From assembly GCA_964653595.1 (NCBI GenBank), contig CAZZHH010000071.1, positions 1 through 15,896 of the forward strand: 15,896 nt of DNA, in the 5' to 3' direction. Shown piece by piece: positions 1-7,290 of the stretch (position 1 is the first letter of the stretch; every line of letters begins with the position of its first letter). The DNA is from JBAXTE01 sp964653595. Lineage in GTDB: Bacteria; Bacteroidota; Bacteroidia; Bacteroidales; WCHB1-69. The notes under the pieces were generated by a model. That model was not told where the DNA came from. It saw only the letters and a list, made by a program, of their open reading frames with translations, and did not search any database. The position numbers were made by a program, and so were the translations under genes.

Positions 1-1
1 C

Positions 2-30
2 TTGTCATTCCGACCATAGGGAGGAATCTT
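2..30. repeat. Short interspersed palindromic repeat, left edge of window
   Basis: The window opens with a GC-richer segment in otherwise AT-rich non-coding DNA. It contains the inverted pair ATTCC (7-11) and GGAAT (23-27) around an 11-base centre. I recognise the pattern TTGTCATTCCGA...GAGGAATCT from memory as a common intergenic repeat in Bacteroidota genomes; I could not search for it. A related, cut-off copy lies at 15881-15896. The function of such elements is not established. Confidence 0.6.
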
Positions 31-148
31 ATATCTTTTTATCGGACAACAATAAAAAAAATTATATCATTTTTTAAAGACAGTTTGCTTTATTTGGCAA
101 ATTATCAATATTATCTCTTTAAGTAGGACTATTTCTAACACCATAAAA

Positions 149-182
149 CGCGAAAAAGTCACTTAAGAGTGACTTTTTCGCG
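149..182 (-). terminator. Hairpin terminator of the PorE-like OmpA gene
   Basis: A perfect 15-bp stem (149-163 paired with 168-182) closes a four-base loop. It lies 21 bases beyond the stop codon of the minus-strand OmpA gene. On the minus strand the stem is followed by TTTT, as expected of a Rho-independent terminator. On the plus strand it is followed by an A-rich stretch, so it should act mainly for the minus-strand gene. Confidence 0.85.
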
Positions 183-203
183 CGTAAGAAAAAAACAAAA
201 ATT

Positions 204-2264
204 CTATTCGTTTTTCAACACTTTAAATTCTGTTCGACGATTCAGCTGACGACCCTCTTCTGTATCGTTAGGAGCAATAGGCTGATCAAATCCATAGCCA
301 GCAAAAGTTAATCTTCCTTTATCTATGCCTTTTCCAAGCAAGAAGGTAACGACTGATTGAGCTCGCGATTCAGATAATTTTTTATTATAAGCTGCAGAGC
401 CAATGTTGTCGGTATGACCAGAAATTTCGATTTTCAATTTAGGATTTTCAGTCAACAATGTCAACAAATTTGCAAGCTCAGAATTTGACTCTGGTCGCAA
501 TGTGGATTTATTAAAATCGAAAAAGATGTTACGCAAAACTATTTTACTGCCCACTTCCATCTTTTTCAAAGCTATTTCTTTTTCAATTTCTTGATATTGA
601 GCAGTATCTGGTAAATCAAAATTCTCCGAATGGAAAAGGTATCCATTTGCTTTCACGGCTAATCCATAATTTTTACCAGAAGGCAACGAAACCAAATATC
701 TACCAGTAGCTTCGTTAGATTCAAATGTAGCTAAAATCTGATTGGTTTTGTTGTCAATTAAATCAATAGATGATAGAAGTGGCTGTTTTGTTTTCTCATC
801 TATGATAATTCCTTTGAGTAACGTTAATTTTGCTTCATCAATTTTAACAGCCTTTGCAACAACCTTTTCGGTAATAGGAGCAATTTTCTCGGCAATTAAG
901 TTGTCTTCATTATTAAAAACAAAAAGTTTCTCAGGCCCAAGAAATGTAATCATATATAGATCTTGACCTCCATTTCCTCCCTCTTTTATAGAGGAATAAT
1001 ATCCATGTTTTCCACTAGCGCTTGTTACAAAAAACACATCATCGTCGGTAGTATTAATTGGAAAGCCAATATTAACAGGAGTAGTCCATTTTCCATTTTC
1101 CATAGAGGATTTAAAAATATCGTATCCTCCCATGGTGTTATGACCTTTAGAGCTAAAGTACATTGTTTTACCATCGGGATGCATAAAAACAGCAGTTTCA
1201 TCATATGGTGTATTCACAACAGGTCCTAAGTTTTCTGGTTCACTCCATTTTCCTTTGTCCAATCGGGTAGATTTATAAATATCGTGACCTCCAAGCCCGT
1301 TTGGTTTATCCGACACAAAATAGAGTGATTTTCCATCATAGGAAAATGAACCAGATGCTTCATGATAATCGCTATTAATTTGTTTAGGGTATCGCTCCGG
1401 TTTCGACCAAGAGGCACCATTCATCTTCGATTCAAACAAATCTCCCCCATTATCTCCTTTATAAACAATCAATTTACTACCATCGTTTGATAACCCTTTA
1501 ACAGCATCATGATATTCAGTATTTAACGGTTTACCAAGTCTTTCGGGATCCTTCCATGCTTTATTTTTTTTAAAGGAGACATAAACATCTTCATAAAGCA
1601 CACCTTCTACAAGTTTAGGCATATCTGTGTATGGTCGTTTTGAGGTAAATAAAAGCATCGATTCATCGGCAGTTATTACAGGACCATACTCGTCAAACGT
1701 ACTATTTACCCGATTTCCCAAATTGTCAATAAAAACACGTTCTTCGTTTTTAAGAAGATTTTTTCCATCCTCACACTCCTGAATTCTTTTTTTAACCAAT
1801 GGCGACTTTTCAACAATCATATTTCCTTTAAGAGACTGCAAATATCTTTTGAAAAAATCAATCGATTTATCAAACTGATAATCAAGCTGATAAGCAGAGC
1901 CTAACATATATAAAATATCAGCATCCACATCAGATTTTAATTTGTAGGCTTTTTCAAAATAATCAATAGATGAAATTTTGTTGCCCTTGCCCTTTATAAT
2001 ACATTGACCAATTTTAAAATTTAGGGCAGCGTTATCGGGATTAAATTCTTGAGCTTTTTCATACATTTCGAGCGCTTTATCATATTGAGGAAACTCATCA
2101 TAAAAGAAAACATCTCCTTCCTCAATGTCACGAATAGCTTTTTTCATTTCAGACTTCTTATCTGGAAAATTGCTTTTATCAAACTCCTTATTAACTTGAG
2201 CTTTCAGTTGTTGTCCACCAAAAAACAAAATTAAAACAGCTCCAATATATATTATTTTTTTCAT
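204..2264 (-). CDS. PorE-like OmpA family protein (TPR, PD40 propeller, CRD, OmpA domain)
   Basis: A 686-residue exported protein that probably tethers an envelope complex to peptidoglycan. Residues 1-22 form a signal peptide ending LKAQ with no lipobox cysteine. Residues about 45-165 are TPR-like helices. Residues about 190-440 hold PD40/WD40-like propeller repeats, seen as recurring DG-S-LYF-S and GG-DIY motifs. Residues about 482-567 resemble a carboxypeptidase regulatory-like fold. Residues 573-686 are an OmpA C-terminal domain with GHTDNIG (616-622), LSESRA (630-635) and NRRTEF near the end; D619 and R634 correspond to the diaminopimelate-binding residues of the family. This domain order matches PorE of the Porphyromonas type IX secretion system, which is a lipoprotein; this protein is not. 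Bacteroidota often carry several paralogues, so a role in secretion is inference. It lies 67 bp after the TPR gene with no clear promoter of its own, so the two are probably co-transcribed. Confidence 0.9.
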   Translation of the reverse strand: MKKIIYIGAVLILFFGGQQLKAQVNKEFDKSNFPDKKSEMKKAIRDIEEGDVFFYDEFPQYDKALEMYEKAQEFNPDNAALNFKIGQCIIKGKGNKISSIDYFEKAYKLKSDVDADILYMLGSAYQLDYQFDKSIDFFKRYLQSLKGNMIVEKSPLVKKRIQECEDGKNLLKNEERVFIDNLGNRVNSTFDEYGPVITADESMLLFTSKRPYTDMPKLVEGVLYEDVYVSFKKNKAWKDPERLGKPLNTEYHDAVKGLSNDGSKLIVYKGDNGGDLFESKMNGASWSKPERYPKQINSDYHEASGSFSYDGKSLYFVSDKPNGLGGHDIYKSTRLDKGKWSEPENLGPVVNTPYDETAVFMHPDGKTMYFSSKGHNTMGGYDIFKSSMENGKWTTPVNIGFPINTTDDDVFFVTSASGKHGYYSSIKEGGNGGQDLYMITFLGPEKLFVFNNEDNLIAEKIAPITEKVVAKAVKIDEAKLTLLKGIIIDEKTKQPLLSSIDLIDNKTNQILATFESNEATGRYLVSLPSGKNYGLAVKANGYLFHSENFDLPDTAQYQEIEKEIALKKMEVGSKIVLRNIFFDFNKSTLRPESNSELANLLTLLTENPKLKIEISGHTDNIGSAAYNKKLSESRAQSVVTFLLGKGIDKGRLTFAGYGFDQPIAPNDTEEGRQLNRRTEFKVLKNE

Positions 2265-2331
2265 ATGATATTTTTTTTAAACTCTGATAATTGTATATAA
2301 TTAAAAACAGATGACTTGTATCTTCATTGGA

Positions 2332-3459
2332 TTAATTATTCTCTTCACTATATCTCTTTGCGTATGATGTACCAGCCTCAATTCCTAATTGGGATGCTTT
2401 TTTCCAATCCGCCACAGAGCCTTTAACGTCGCGAATCATCTCTTTGCAATTCCCCCTACTCAAAAATGCATAACCGTAATTTGGATTTAAAGATATTGCT
2501 TGATCATAATCTGCAATGGCTCCTGTATATTGTTTTAGTTTATACTTAGAATTACCTCTATTGTTATAAGCAAAAGCATATTTTGGGTTATTCTCAATGG
2601 CTTTGGTAAAATCATCAATAGCTCCTTGATAATCGTTTAAGTCGTGCTTTGTAGTACCTCTGTTATTGTAGGCAACAAAAAAATCGGGTTTTAATTCAAT
2701 GGCTTTTGAATAATCTGCCACCGCACCTTCTAAATCGCCAATTTTCCTTTTTATAGATGCTCGATTGTTATAAAAAAATGCTTTTTCAGAATCGTATTTA
2801 ACTGCCAAATCATAGTCTTTCAAAGAACCATCCAAATCATTTATTTCTCTTTTACAGCCAGCTCTATCGTTATATGCATAAGCAAAATCAGACTTTATTT
2901 CGATAGATTTATCATAATCGCTAATAGCTTCAGCATGTGCACCTTGTTGAAAATGAATCATACCTCTGTAATAAAAAGCTTTGTAGTTTTTAGGGTTGCG
3001 AGCAGTTGCTTTAGAGTAATCATCTAATGCTGCTTGAAAATTATCTTGTAAAACAAAAATTTGGGCTCTTAAATAGTAGCCCATATCATCATTTGTAGAA
3101 TCTAACTCAATATATTTGGTAAGATCAAGAATAGCAGCTTCGTTTTGATTGAGTTCTTTTTTGGCTGCTCCTCTGGTTAAGTATGCTTTTGCTAAAACCG
3201 ATTTCTCTTTTATAGCTTCGTCAAATTTAATAATTGCTTCCTGCATCTGCTGTTTCTGAAAAAGTTCAACTCCTTCATTGTAGAGTTTTTCAGCTTTTTG
3301 AGTCTCATCCGCTTTAATTTTGATAATATTGTCTTGCCCAAATATTGGCGAAACCAGAATCATACCCGAAAAAAGAAGACAAAAGGTAAGTAGAACTTTA
3401 TACAACCCAAAAGTATGTCGATTGTACTTTTTAATCAATTTTTTCATATAATATTTCAT
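2332..3459 (-). CDS. Secreted tetratricopeptide repeat protein
   Basis: A 375-residue protein made almost wholly of about nine TPR units, running from about residue 55 to 363 with a 34-residue period. The typical TPR signature (A-Y-NRG, then GA--DY-KAI-L-P) recurs, for example at 263-295 and 297-329. The N-terminus has a basic stretch and a hydrophobic segment (about 20-40) ending IFGQ, consistent with a Sec signal peptide and a periplasmic location. An in-frame ATG at residue 5 (position 3447) is an alternative start that leaves the signal intact. TPR arrays are protein-binding scaffolds, and no catalytic domain is present, so the partner cannot be named. The next gene downstream, the PorE-like OmpA protein, also carries TPRs and is probably in the same transcript. 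A good Bacteroidota promoter lies at 3531-3561. Family assignment is firm; function is unknown. Confidence 0.88.
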   Translation of the reverse strand: MKYYMKKLIKKYNRHTFGLYKVLLTFCLLFSGMILVSPIFGQDNIIKIKADETQKAEKLYNEGVELFQKQQMQEAIIKFDEAIKEKSVLAKAYLTRGAAKKELNQNEAAILDLTKYIELDSTNDDMGYYLRAQIFVLQDNFQAALDDYSKATARNPKNYKAFYYRGMIHFQQGAHAEAISDYDKSIEIKSDFAYAYNDRAGCKREINDLDGSLKDYDLAVKYDSEKAFFYNNRASIKRKIGDLEGAVADYSKAIELKPDFFVAYNNRGTTKHDLNDYQGAIDDFTKAIENNPKYAFAYNNRGNSKYKLKQYTGAIADYDQAISLNPNYGYAFLSRGNCKEMIRDVKGSVADWKKASQLGIEAGTSYAKRYSEENN

Positions 3460-3530
3460 TTTTTTAATGTTAGTATTAAAAATTAAAACGTAATCAAACT
3501 TCTTTTTGCTACAGAATTTATTAATTTATG

Positions 3531-3561
3531 CAAAATTAGCCTTATTTTTTTAAAAATCAAA
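3531..3561 (-). promoter_or_regulatory. Bacteroidota housekeeping promoter of the TPR-OmpA unit
   Basis: Read on the minus strand, TTTG (3561-3558) is followed after 19 bases by TAATTTTG (3538-3531). This matches the Bacteroidota primary-sigma consensus TTTG-N19-21-TAnnTTTG. The predicted transcription start is near 3525, giving a leader of about 65 bases before the TPR gene. Confidence 0.7.
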
Positions 3562-3607
3562 GATAATTAAGAAATAAAACTAACCTCAACAACAACAAGG
3601 AGAATAA

Positions 3608-4135
3608 TCAATTATGCAATAAGTACTTTTCAATATTACTCTTGATTGTTGTCTTATCTGAACCACCAACTTCCATTGAAAAATCTCCTTTTTTAGGACA
3701 AAACATCATAGTAGGTATTGCTTGAATTTTGTAAAAATCTGCTATTTCTGGTTGTTCATCAATGTTAATTTTCAGAATATTTACTTTCCCTTTAAATTCT
3801 ATTGCTAATTCATCTAAATAGGGAGCAATTATTTTGCAGGGTTTACACCAATCTGCATAAAAATCGACGACACATGGCAATTCCGATTTTAATAAATACT
3901 TAGAACCAGACTTATAATCTGTTACGAAATTTGCAAATTGAGCTGCGGTTATGTGTTGGACTTTTCCATCCATTGCAGCGGTTAATGGAGAGTTATCATT
4001 AGTTGTTAACTCTTCTGTCGTATTTTTTTCTAAATCTTTTACAGATTGACTTTTCTCATCTGTTTTATTTCCACTGCACGAAAATAATGCAATGGAAAAA
4101 AATACTATTAAACCAATAGTTGTAATTCTATTCAT
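3608..4135 (-). CDS. Thioredoxin-domain lipoprotein (WCKPC)
   Basis: A 175-residue predicted lipoprotein thiol oxidoreductase. Residues 1-20 form a lipoprotein signal with a lipobox-like ALFSC, making C20 the acylated residue. Residues 21-60 are a polar linker rich in S, T, K, D and E. Residues about 62-172 form a thioredoxin fold with active-site motif WCKPC (96-100; C97 and C100) inside VDFYADWCKPC, and the cis-proline motif AIPT with P141. Lysine replaces the usual glycine of WCGPC, which should alter redox potential or partner choice. Position after a lipid anchor places the domain in the periplasm or on the outer membrane, where it would reduce or exchange disulfides; the substrate is unknown. 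C88 and C146 are additional cysteines. It follows the small outer-membrane protein gene by 25 bp and is probably in its operon. Confidence 0.9.
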   Translation of the reverse strand: MNRITTIGLIVFFSIALFSCSGNKTDEKSQSVKDLEKNTTEELTTNDNSPLTAAMDGKVQHITAAQFANFVTDYKSGSKYLLKSELPCVVDFYADWCKPCKIIAPYLDELAIEFKGKVNILKINIDEQPEIADFYKIQAIPTMMFCPKKGDFSMEVGGSDKTTIKSNIEKYLLHN

Positions 4136-4160
4136 ATTTTTAAAAATTTAAATTTATTCT

Positions 4161-4784
4161 TTACCATGTTTGAAACCGACTTGTTCTATGGAGACCAAAA
4201 CTATTATCAAAAATCGAAAATTGATTATTATTTATATTTGCATTATTCGAATAATTCAGCCCGATACTTAGGGTTGTTCGCTCCGAAATTTTATAATTTA
4301 CATCCATCATAAGTCCTTTAAAGTTTGTTTCAAATAATCTAGTATTGTTTTGAGAAGTCGAAAAATTTGAAATATCGGTTGAGTTAAAGACCATTGCGTT
4401 GATTTCAATTTTTTCAGAAGGACGATAAGATCCACCAATAAAATTTGTAATTAAGGATACATGATGAAGATTTTTGTCTTGTGCGGTCTCTGAATTTTGA
4501 AACACCATTTTGTTAAATGAAACAGTTTGAAAACTGATTCCAGTATACAAAGACCAATTTTCATGTACGCTATAATCTAATTTGGGAGAAATAAATGTAT
4601 TTAATGCTTTCTCTGGATAAAAAATTAAAGCAGATCTAGCTGTCAGACTGAAATGTAAATTTGTATTTTTTAAAGTATCCATTTTTTCAATATTCTGAGC
4701 TCCTACAGAGGTAAACATAGCTTGTATAAAGCACAAAGTGACAAGCAATTGAAAAAAACAAACCCTAAAATAGTTAAACAACAT
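4161..4784 (-). CDS. Small outer-membrane beta-barrel-like protein, unknown family
   Basis: A 207-residue exported protein I cannot assign to a named family. Residues 1-29 form a signal peptide ending VGAQ. The rest alternates short amphipathic strands with polar turns (for example SLYTGISFQTVSF and TTLSIGLNYS), which suggests an eight-stranded or similar barrel. The protein ends in tryptophan (FQTW), consistent with the aromatic terminal residue typical of outer-membrane barrels recognised by BamA. It is too short for PorP/SprF and lacks their features. It is the first gene of a probable two-gene unit with the thioredoxin lipoprotein, and its start lies behind a -7 element at 4810-4817. Location is inferred from composition only. 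Confidence 0.75.
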   Translation of the reverse strand: MLFNYFRVCFFQLLVTLCFIQAMFTSVGAQNIEKMDTLKNTNLHFSLTARSALIFYPEKALNTFISPKLDYSVHENWSLYTGISFQTVSFNKMVFQNSETAQDKNLHHVSLITNFIGGSYRPSEKIEINAMVFNSTDISNFSTSQNNTRLFETNFKGLMMDVNYKISERTTLSIGLNYSNNANINNNQFSIFDNSFGLHRTSRFQTW

Positions 4785-4809
4785 ACATTAAATCCCAATT
4801 AATAAGGAA

Positions 4810-4817
4810 CAAATATA
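4810..4817 (-). promoter_or_regulatory. Candidate -7 element for the outer-membrane protein/thioredoxin unit
   Basis: On the minus strand this reads TATATTTG, an exact TAnnTTTG match. The predicted start near 4803 would give a leader of about 18 bases. I see no good TTTG at the -33 position, so the promoter is only half supported. It is divergent from the smpB promoter. Confidence 0.5.
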
Positions 4818-4879
4818 GTAATTTTAAAAATGAAATGCAGATAAAATGATACTATACTTATTTTTTTATTTATTTTAAG

Positions 4880-4887
4880 TACTTTTG
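4880..4887 (+). promoter_or_regulatory. smpB promoter -7 element
   Basis: TACTTTTG is an exact match to TAnnTTTG and is followed by CACCC, a context often seen at strong Bacteroidota promoters. The start of transcription is expected about 5-7 bases beyond the final G, near 4892-4894, so only a few bases precede the smpB ATG at 4897. No clear -33 TTTG is visible. Confidence 0.6.
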
Positions 4888-4896
4888 CACCCAATT

Positions 4897-5349
4897 ATGG
4901 GACGTCAGACACAACATATAAAAATAAAAAACAGGAAAGCAGAATATGAATATTTTTTGCTTACAAAGTTTACTGCAGGAATTGTACTTACAGGAACCGA
5001 AATTAAATCTATTCGGCAAGGCAAAGTAAACCTAACAGATTCGTGGTGTAAAATTGAAAAAGATGAACTTTGGGTTGTCGGGTTACACATCGCACCCTAT
5101 TCTCATGGTGGACATTACAACCATGATGCTCTTCGCGACAGGAAGCTATTGCTTAATAAAAAAGAGTTGCGAAAAATCATTTCAAAAATAAATGAAAAAG
5201 GAACTTCTATAATCCCTACCCTTCTTTTTATCAACGAGAAAGGATACGCAAAACTTGACATAGCAGTCGCCAAAGGAAAAAAACAATACGATAAAAGAGA
5301 ATCTATCAAAGAGAAAGATGTAAGGAGAGACTTTGACCGAAACGAATAA
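4897..5349 (+). CDS. smpB: SsrA-binding protein SmpB
   Basis: A 150-residue tmRNA-binding protein that delivers tmRNA to stalled ribosomes for trans-translation. Family hallmarks run the whole length: IKNRKAEYEY (10-19), LTGTEIKSIRQGKVNL (31-46), SHGGHYNHDALRDRKLLLN (69-87), and the basic tail KGKKQYDKRESIKEKDVRRD (126-145) that enters the mRNA channel. Length is typical (about 150-160). The reading frame is open back to a TTG at 4885, but that codon lies inside the promoter -7 element, so I chose the ATG at 4897. The resulting transcript appears leaderless or nearly so. It is followed after 80 bp by grpE with no terminator between, so read-through into the chaperone genes is possible. The ssrA RNA gene is not in this window. 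Confidence 0.97.
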   Translation: MGRQTQHIKIKNRKAEYEYFLLTKFTAGIVLTGTEIKSIRQGKVNLTDSWCKIEKDELWVVGLHIAPYSHGGHYNHDALRDRKLLLNKKELRKIISKINEKGTSIIPTLLFINEKGYAKLDIAVAKGKKQYDKRESIKEKDVRRDFDRNE

Positions 5350-5382
5350 ACTGACAAAATGGCTATAAAAATCCGTTGGCAA

Positions 5383-5390
5383 AATCTTTG
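5383..5390 (+). promoter_or_regulatory. Weak candidate -7 element for grpE-dnaJ
   Basis: AATCTTTG differs from TAnnTTTG at the first base and is followed by TATTG. It would start transcription near 5396, about 34 bases before the grpE ATG. No clear -33 element is visible. The alternative is that grpE is transcribed only from the smpB promoter. Confidence 0.3.
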
Positions 5391-5429
5391 TATTGTGAGC
5401 GGTTAAAAACTAAAAAACAGAATACCTAT

Positions 5430-6071
5430 ATGACTGATCATCAAGAAAAACATATCGAAAAGGAAGATAATCTTGAACAAGATTTAAATTTAGAGACGGA
5501 AAAGGCTGACAATATTGCAGACGAATCTTCGAACATGGAAGACTTAGCGTCAGAAACAAAAGAAAAAAAGAAAAAAGGAATTTTTTCAAAGAAAAAAGAG
5601 AGCGAAGTGGATGTTTTGAAAAAACAAATTGAGGAATTGTCGATAGAAAAATCTGAAATGCACGATAGATATCTCAGATTGTATTCCGAATTTGATAACT
5701 ACCGCAAACGCACCAATAAAGATAAAATTGAATTGATAAAAAATGCATCAGAAGAGATGATTCGTGCAATTTTACCAGTAGTAGATGACTTTGAAAGAGC
5801 CATTAAAACTGCCGACAATATTGAAGGATCTGAAGCTATAAAAGAAGGTGTATTGCTGATTTATTCAAAATTAATGACTATCTTGAAGCAAAAAGGACTA
5901 TCTCCTATTGAATCGATTGGAAAGCCTTTCGACACAGATTTTCATGAAGCGATAACTAACATTCCAGCAACAGATGAATCTCAAAAAGGGAATGTGGTGG
6001 ATGAAATTCAAAAAGGATATTTATTAAATGAAAAAATTATACGCCACGCTAAGGTAGTCGTAGCAAATTAA
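5430..6071 (+). CDS. grpE: Nucleotide exchange factor GrpE
   Basis: A 213-residue co-chaperone that releases ADP from DnaK in the cytoplasm. Residues 1-58 are a charged, disordered N-terminal tail rich in E, D and K. Residues about 59-115 form the long dimerising coiled coil, containing YLRLYSEFDNYRKRTNKDK (81-99). Residues about 160-213 form the beta-domain with the GrpE signature: FDTDFHEAI (167-175), GNVVDEIQKGY (187-197) and IRHAKVVVAN at the end. The frame is open upstream to a TTG at 5376, but the ATG at 5430 begins the usual acidic tail and is the better start. dnaJ follows after 13 bp, clearly in one operon. dnaK is not adjacent here. No CIRCE-type inverted repeat is visible upstream. 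Confidence 0.96.
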   Translation: MTDHQEKHIEKEDNLEQDLNLETEKADNIADESSNMEDLASETKEKKKKGIFSKKKESEVDVLKKQIEELSIEKSEMHDRYLRLYSEFDNYRKRTNKDKIELIKNASEEMIRAILPVVDDFERAIKTADNIEGSEAIKEGVLLIYSKLMTILKQKGLSPIESIGKPFDTDFHEAITNIPATDESQKGNVVDEIQKGYLLNEKIIRHAKVVVAN

Positions 6072-6084
6072 CATAAAATGTATT

Positions 6085-7227
6085 ATGTCTAAACGTGATT
6101 ATTACGAAATTCTAGGAGTATCTAAATCCGCCAACGAACAGGAGATAAAAAAAGCATACCGCCAAAAGGCCATACAATACCATCCCGATAAAAATCCTGG
6201 GGATAAAGTAGCAGAAGAGAATTTTAAGGAAGCTGCCGAAGCTTATGAAGTACTTAGTAACCCTCAAAAAAAATCGCGTTACGACCAATTTGGTCATGCA
6301 GGTGTTGGTGGTGCTGCTGGTAACGGCGGTGGTTTTGGTGGAGGAATGTCCATGGAAGATATCTTTAGCCACTTTGGAGATATTTTCGGAGGTGGATTCG
6401 GTTTTGGAAGCAGATCTAATAGTGGGACACGTGTAAATAAAGGTACAAACCTAAGAGTAAAAGTAAAACTCACATTGGAAGAAATAGCCAAAGGGGTAGA
6501 GAAAAAAATCAAAGTCCAAAAAATGGTCGTATGTAACACGTGTCACGGTTCTGGTGCAAAAGACTCCAATTCTATTCACACATGCTCTACCTGTAGAGGT
6601 ACAGGCCAAGTAACAAGAGTTGTAAACTCGTTTTTAGGACAAATGCAAACCCAATCAACCTGTCCAACATGTAATGGCTCCGGAAAAATTATCACAAACA
6701 AGTGTAATGCTTGTGCAGGACACGGAATTGTTAGAGGAGAGGAAGTTGTAACCCTTAATATTCCAGCAGGTGTTTCTGAAGGAATGCAAATGTCTGTATC
6801 AGGATCTGGAAATGCTGCACAAAACGGTGGTGTACCTGGCGACCTAATTGTTGTAATGGAAGAGATAAAACACGAAATTTTTGAAAGAGAAGGCAATAAT
6901 ATATATCAACAATTTTATATCAGCTTCCCCGAAGCAGCTTTGGGAACTACCGTAGAAATTCCAACCCTCGACGGAAAGGCAAAAGTAAAAATTGAACCTG
7001 GAACTCAAGGCGGCAAAGTACTAAGACTCAAAGGAAAAGGATTGCCAGAATTAAACTCTTACAGAAAAGGTGATCTATTGGTTAACCTCAACGTATGGAC
7101 TCCTCAGAAACTTTCTAAGGATGAAAGAGATCTTATTGACAAATTTTCAAAATCAGAAAACTTTACCCCGAAACCTTCCATAAAAGATCGTAGTTTCTTT
7201 GACAAAATTAGACAGTTTTTCAACTAA
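6085..7227 (+). CDS. dnaJ: Chaperone protein DnaJ (Hsp40, type I)
   Basis: A 380-residue type I J-protein that stimulates the DnaK ATPase and presents unfolded clients. The J domain covers residues 1-71, with the essential HPD at 33-35 and the usual helix-IV region QKKSRYDQFG. A glycine/phenylalanine-rich linker runs from about 72 to 112. The zinc-binding domain has four complete CxxCxGxG-type repeats: C150/C153, C167/C170, C193/C196 and C207/C210; the last ends CNACAGHG. The C-terminal client-binding and dimerisation domains follow, with GDLIVVMEE and the later KVLRLKGKGLP segment. Length is normal and nothing essential is missing. It sits 13 bp behind grpE and ends at the bidirectional hairpin at 7231-7280. 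Confidence 0.98.
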   Translation: MSKRDYYEILGVSKSANEQEIKKAYRQKAIQYHPDKNPGDKVAEENFKEAAEAYEVLSNPQKKSRYDQFGHAGVGGAAGNGGGFGGGMSMEDIFSHFGDIFGGGFGFGSRSNSGTRVNKGTNLRVKVKLTLEEIAKGVEKKIKVQKMVVCNTCHGSGAKDSNSIHTCSTCRGTGQVTRVVNSFLGQMQTQSTCPTCNGSGKIITNKCNACAGHGIVRGEEVVTLNIPAGVSEGMQMSVSGSGNAAQNGGVPGDLIVVMEEIKHEIFEREGNNIYQQFYISFPEAALGTTVEIPTLDGKAKVKIEPGTQGGKVLRLKGKGLPELNSYRKGDLLVNLNVWTPQKLSKDERDLIDKFSKSENFTPKPSIKDRSFFDKIRQFFN

Positions 7228-7230
7228 AAA

Positions 7231-7280
7231 TATCACAAAAAGGGAGAGCCATTTTCAAAATGACTCTCCTTTTTGTGATA
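7231..7280. terminator. Bidirectional hairpin terminator between dnaJ and the T9SS cargo gene
   Basis: The outer arms (7231-7248 and 7264-7280) pair over about 17 bp with a single bulged G. The inner part CATTTT-C-AAAATG (7250-7262) pairs again, so the whole element folds into one long hairpin. It begins 3 bases after the dnaJ stop and ends 10 bases from the stop of the convergent gene. Each strand reads through a run of T in the descending arm. It probably terminates both transcripts. Confidence 0.8.
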
Positions 7281-7290
7281 ACCCAAAACA

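Noticed and set aside
742..1420. Open frames of 64-88 codons in other frames across the OmpA gene
   Set aside because: They overlap the well-supported PorE-like coding region and show no signal or domain.
5359..5406. A 15-codon open frame between smpB and grpE
   Set aside because: It is too short, unrecognised, and overlaps the candidate grpE promoter; a leader peptide is possible but nothing supports one.
5350..5429. Possible CIRCE or other heat-shock operator upstream of grpE
   Set aside because: No inverted repeat resembling TTAGCACTC-N9-GAGTGCTAA is present.
6112..6896. Open frames on the minus strand and in another plus frame inside dnaJ
   Set aside because: They lie wholly within a strongly conserved dnaJ, and their composition (proline- and serine-rich or phenylalanine-rich) is that of shadow frames.
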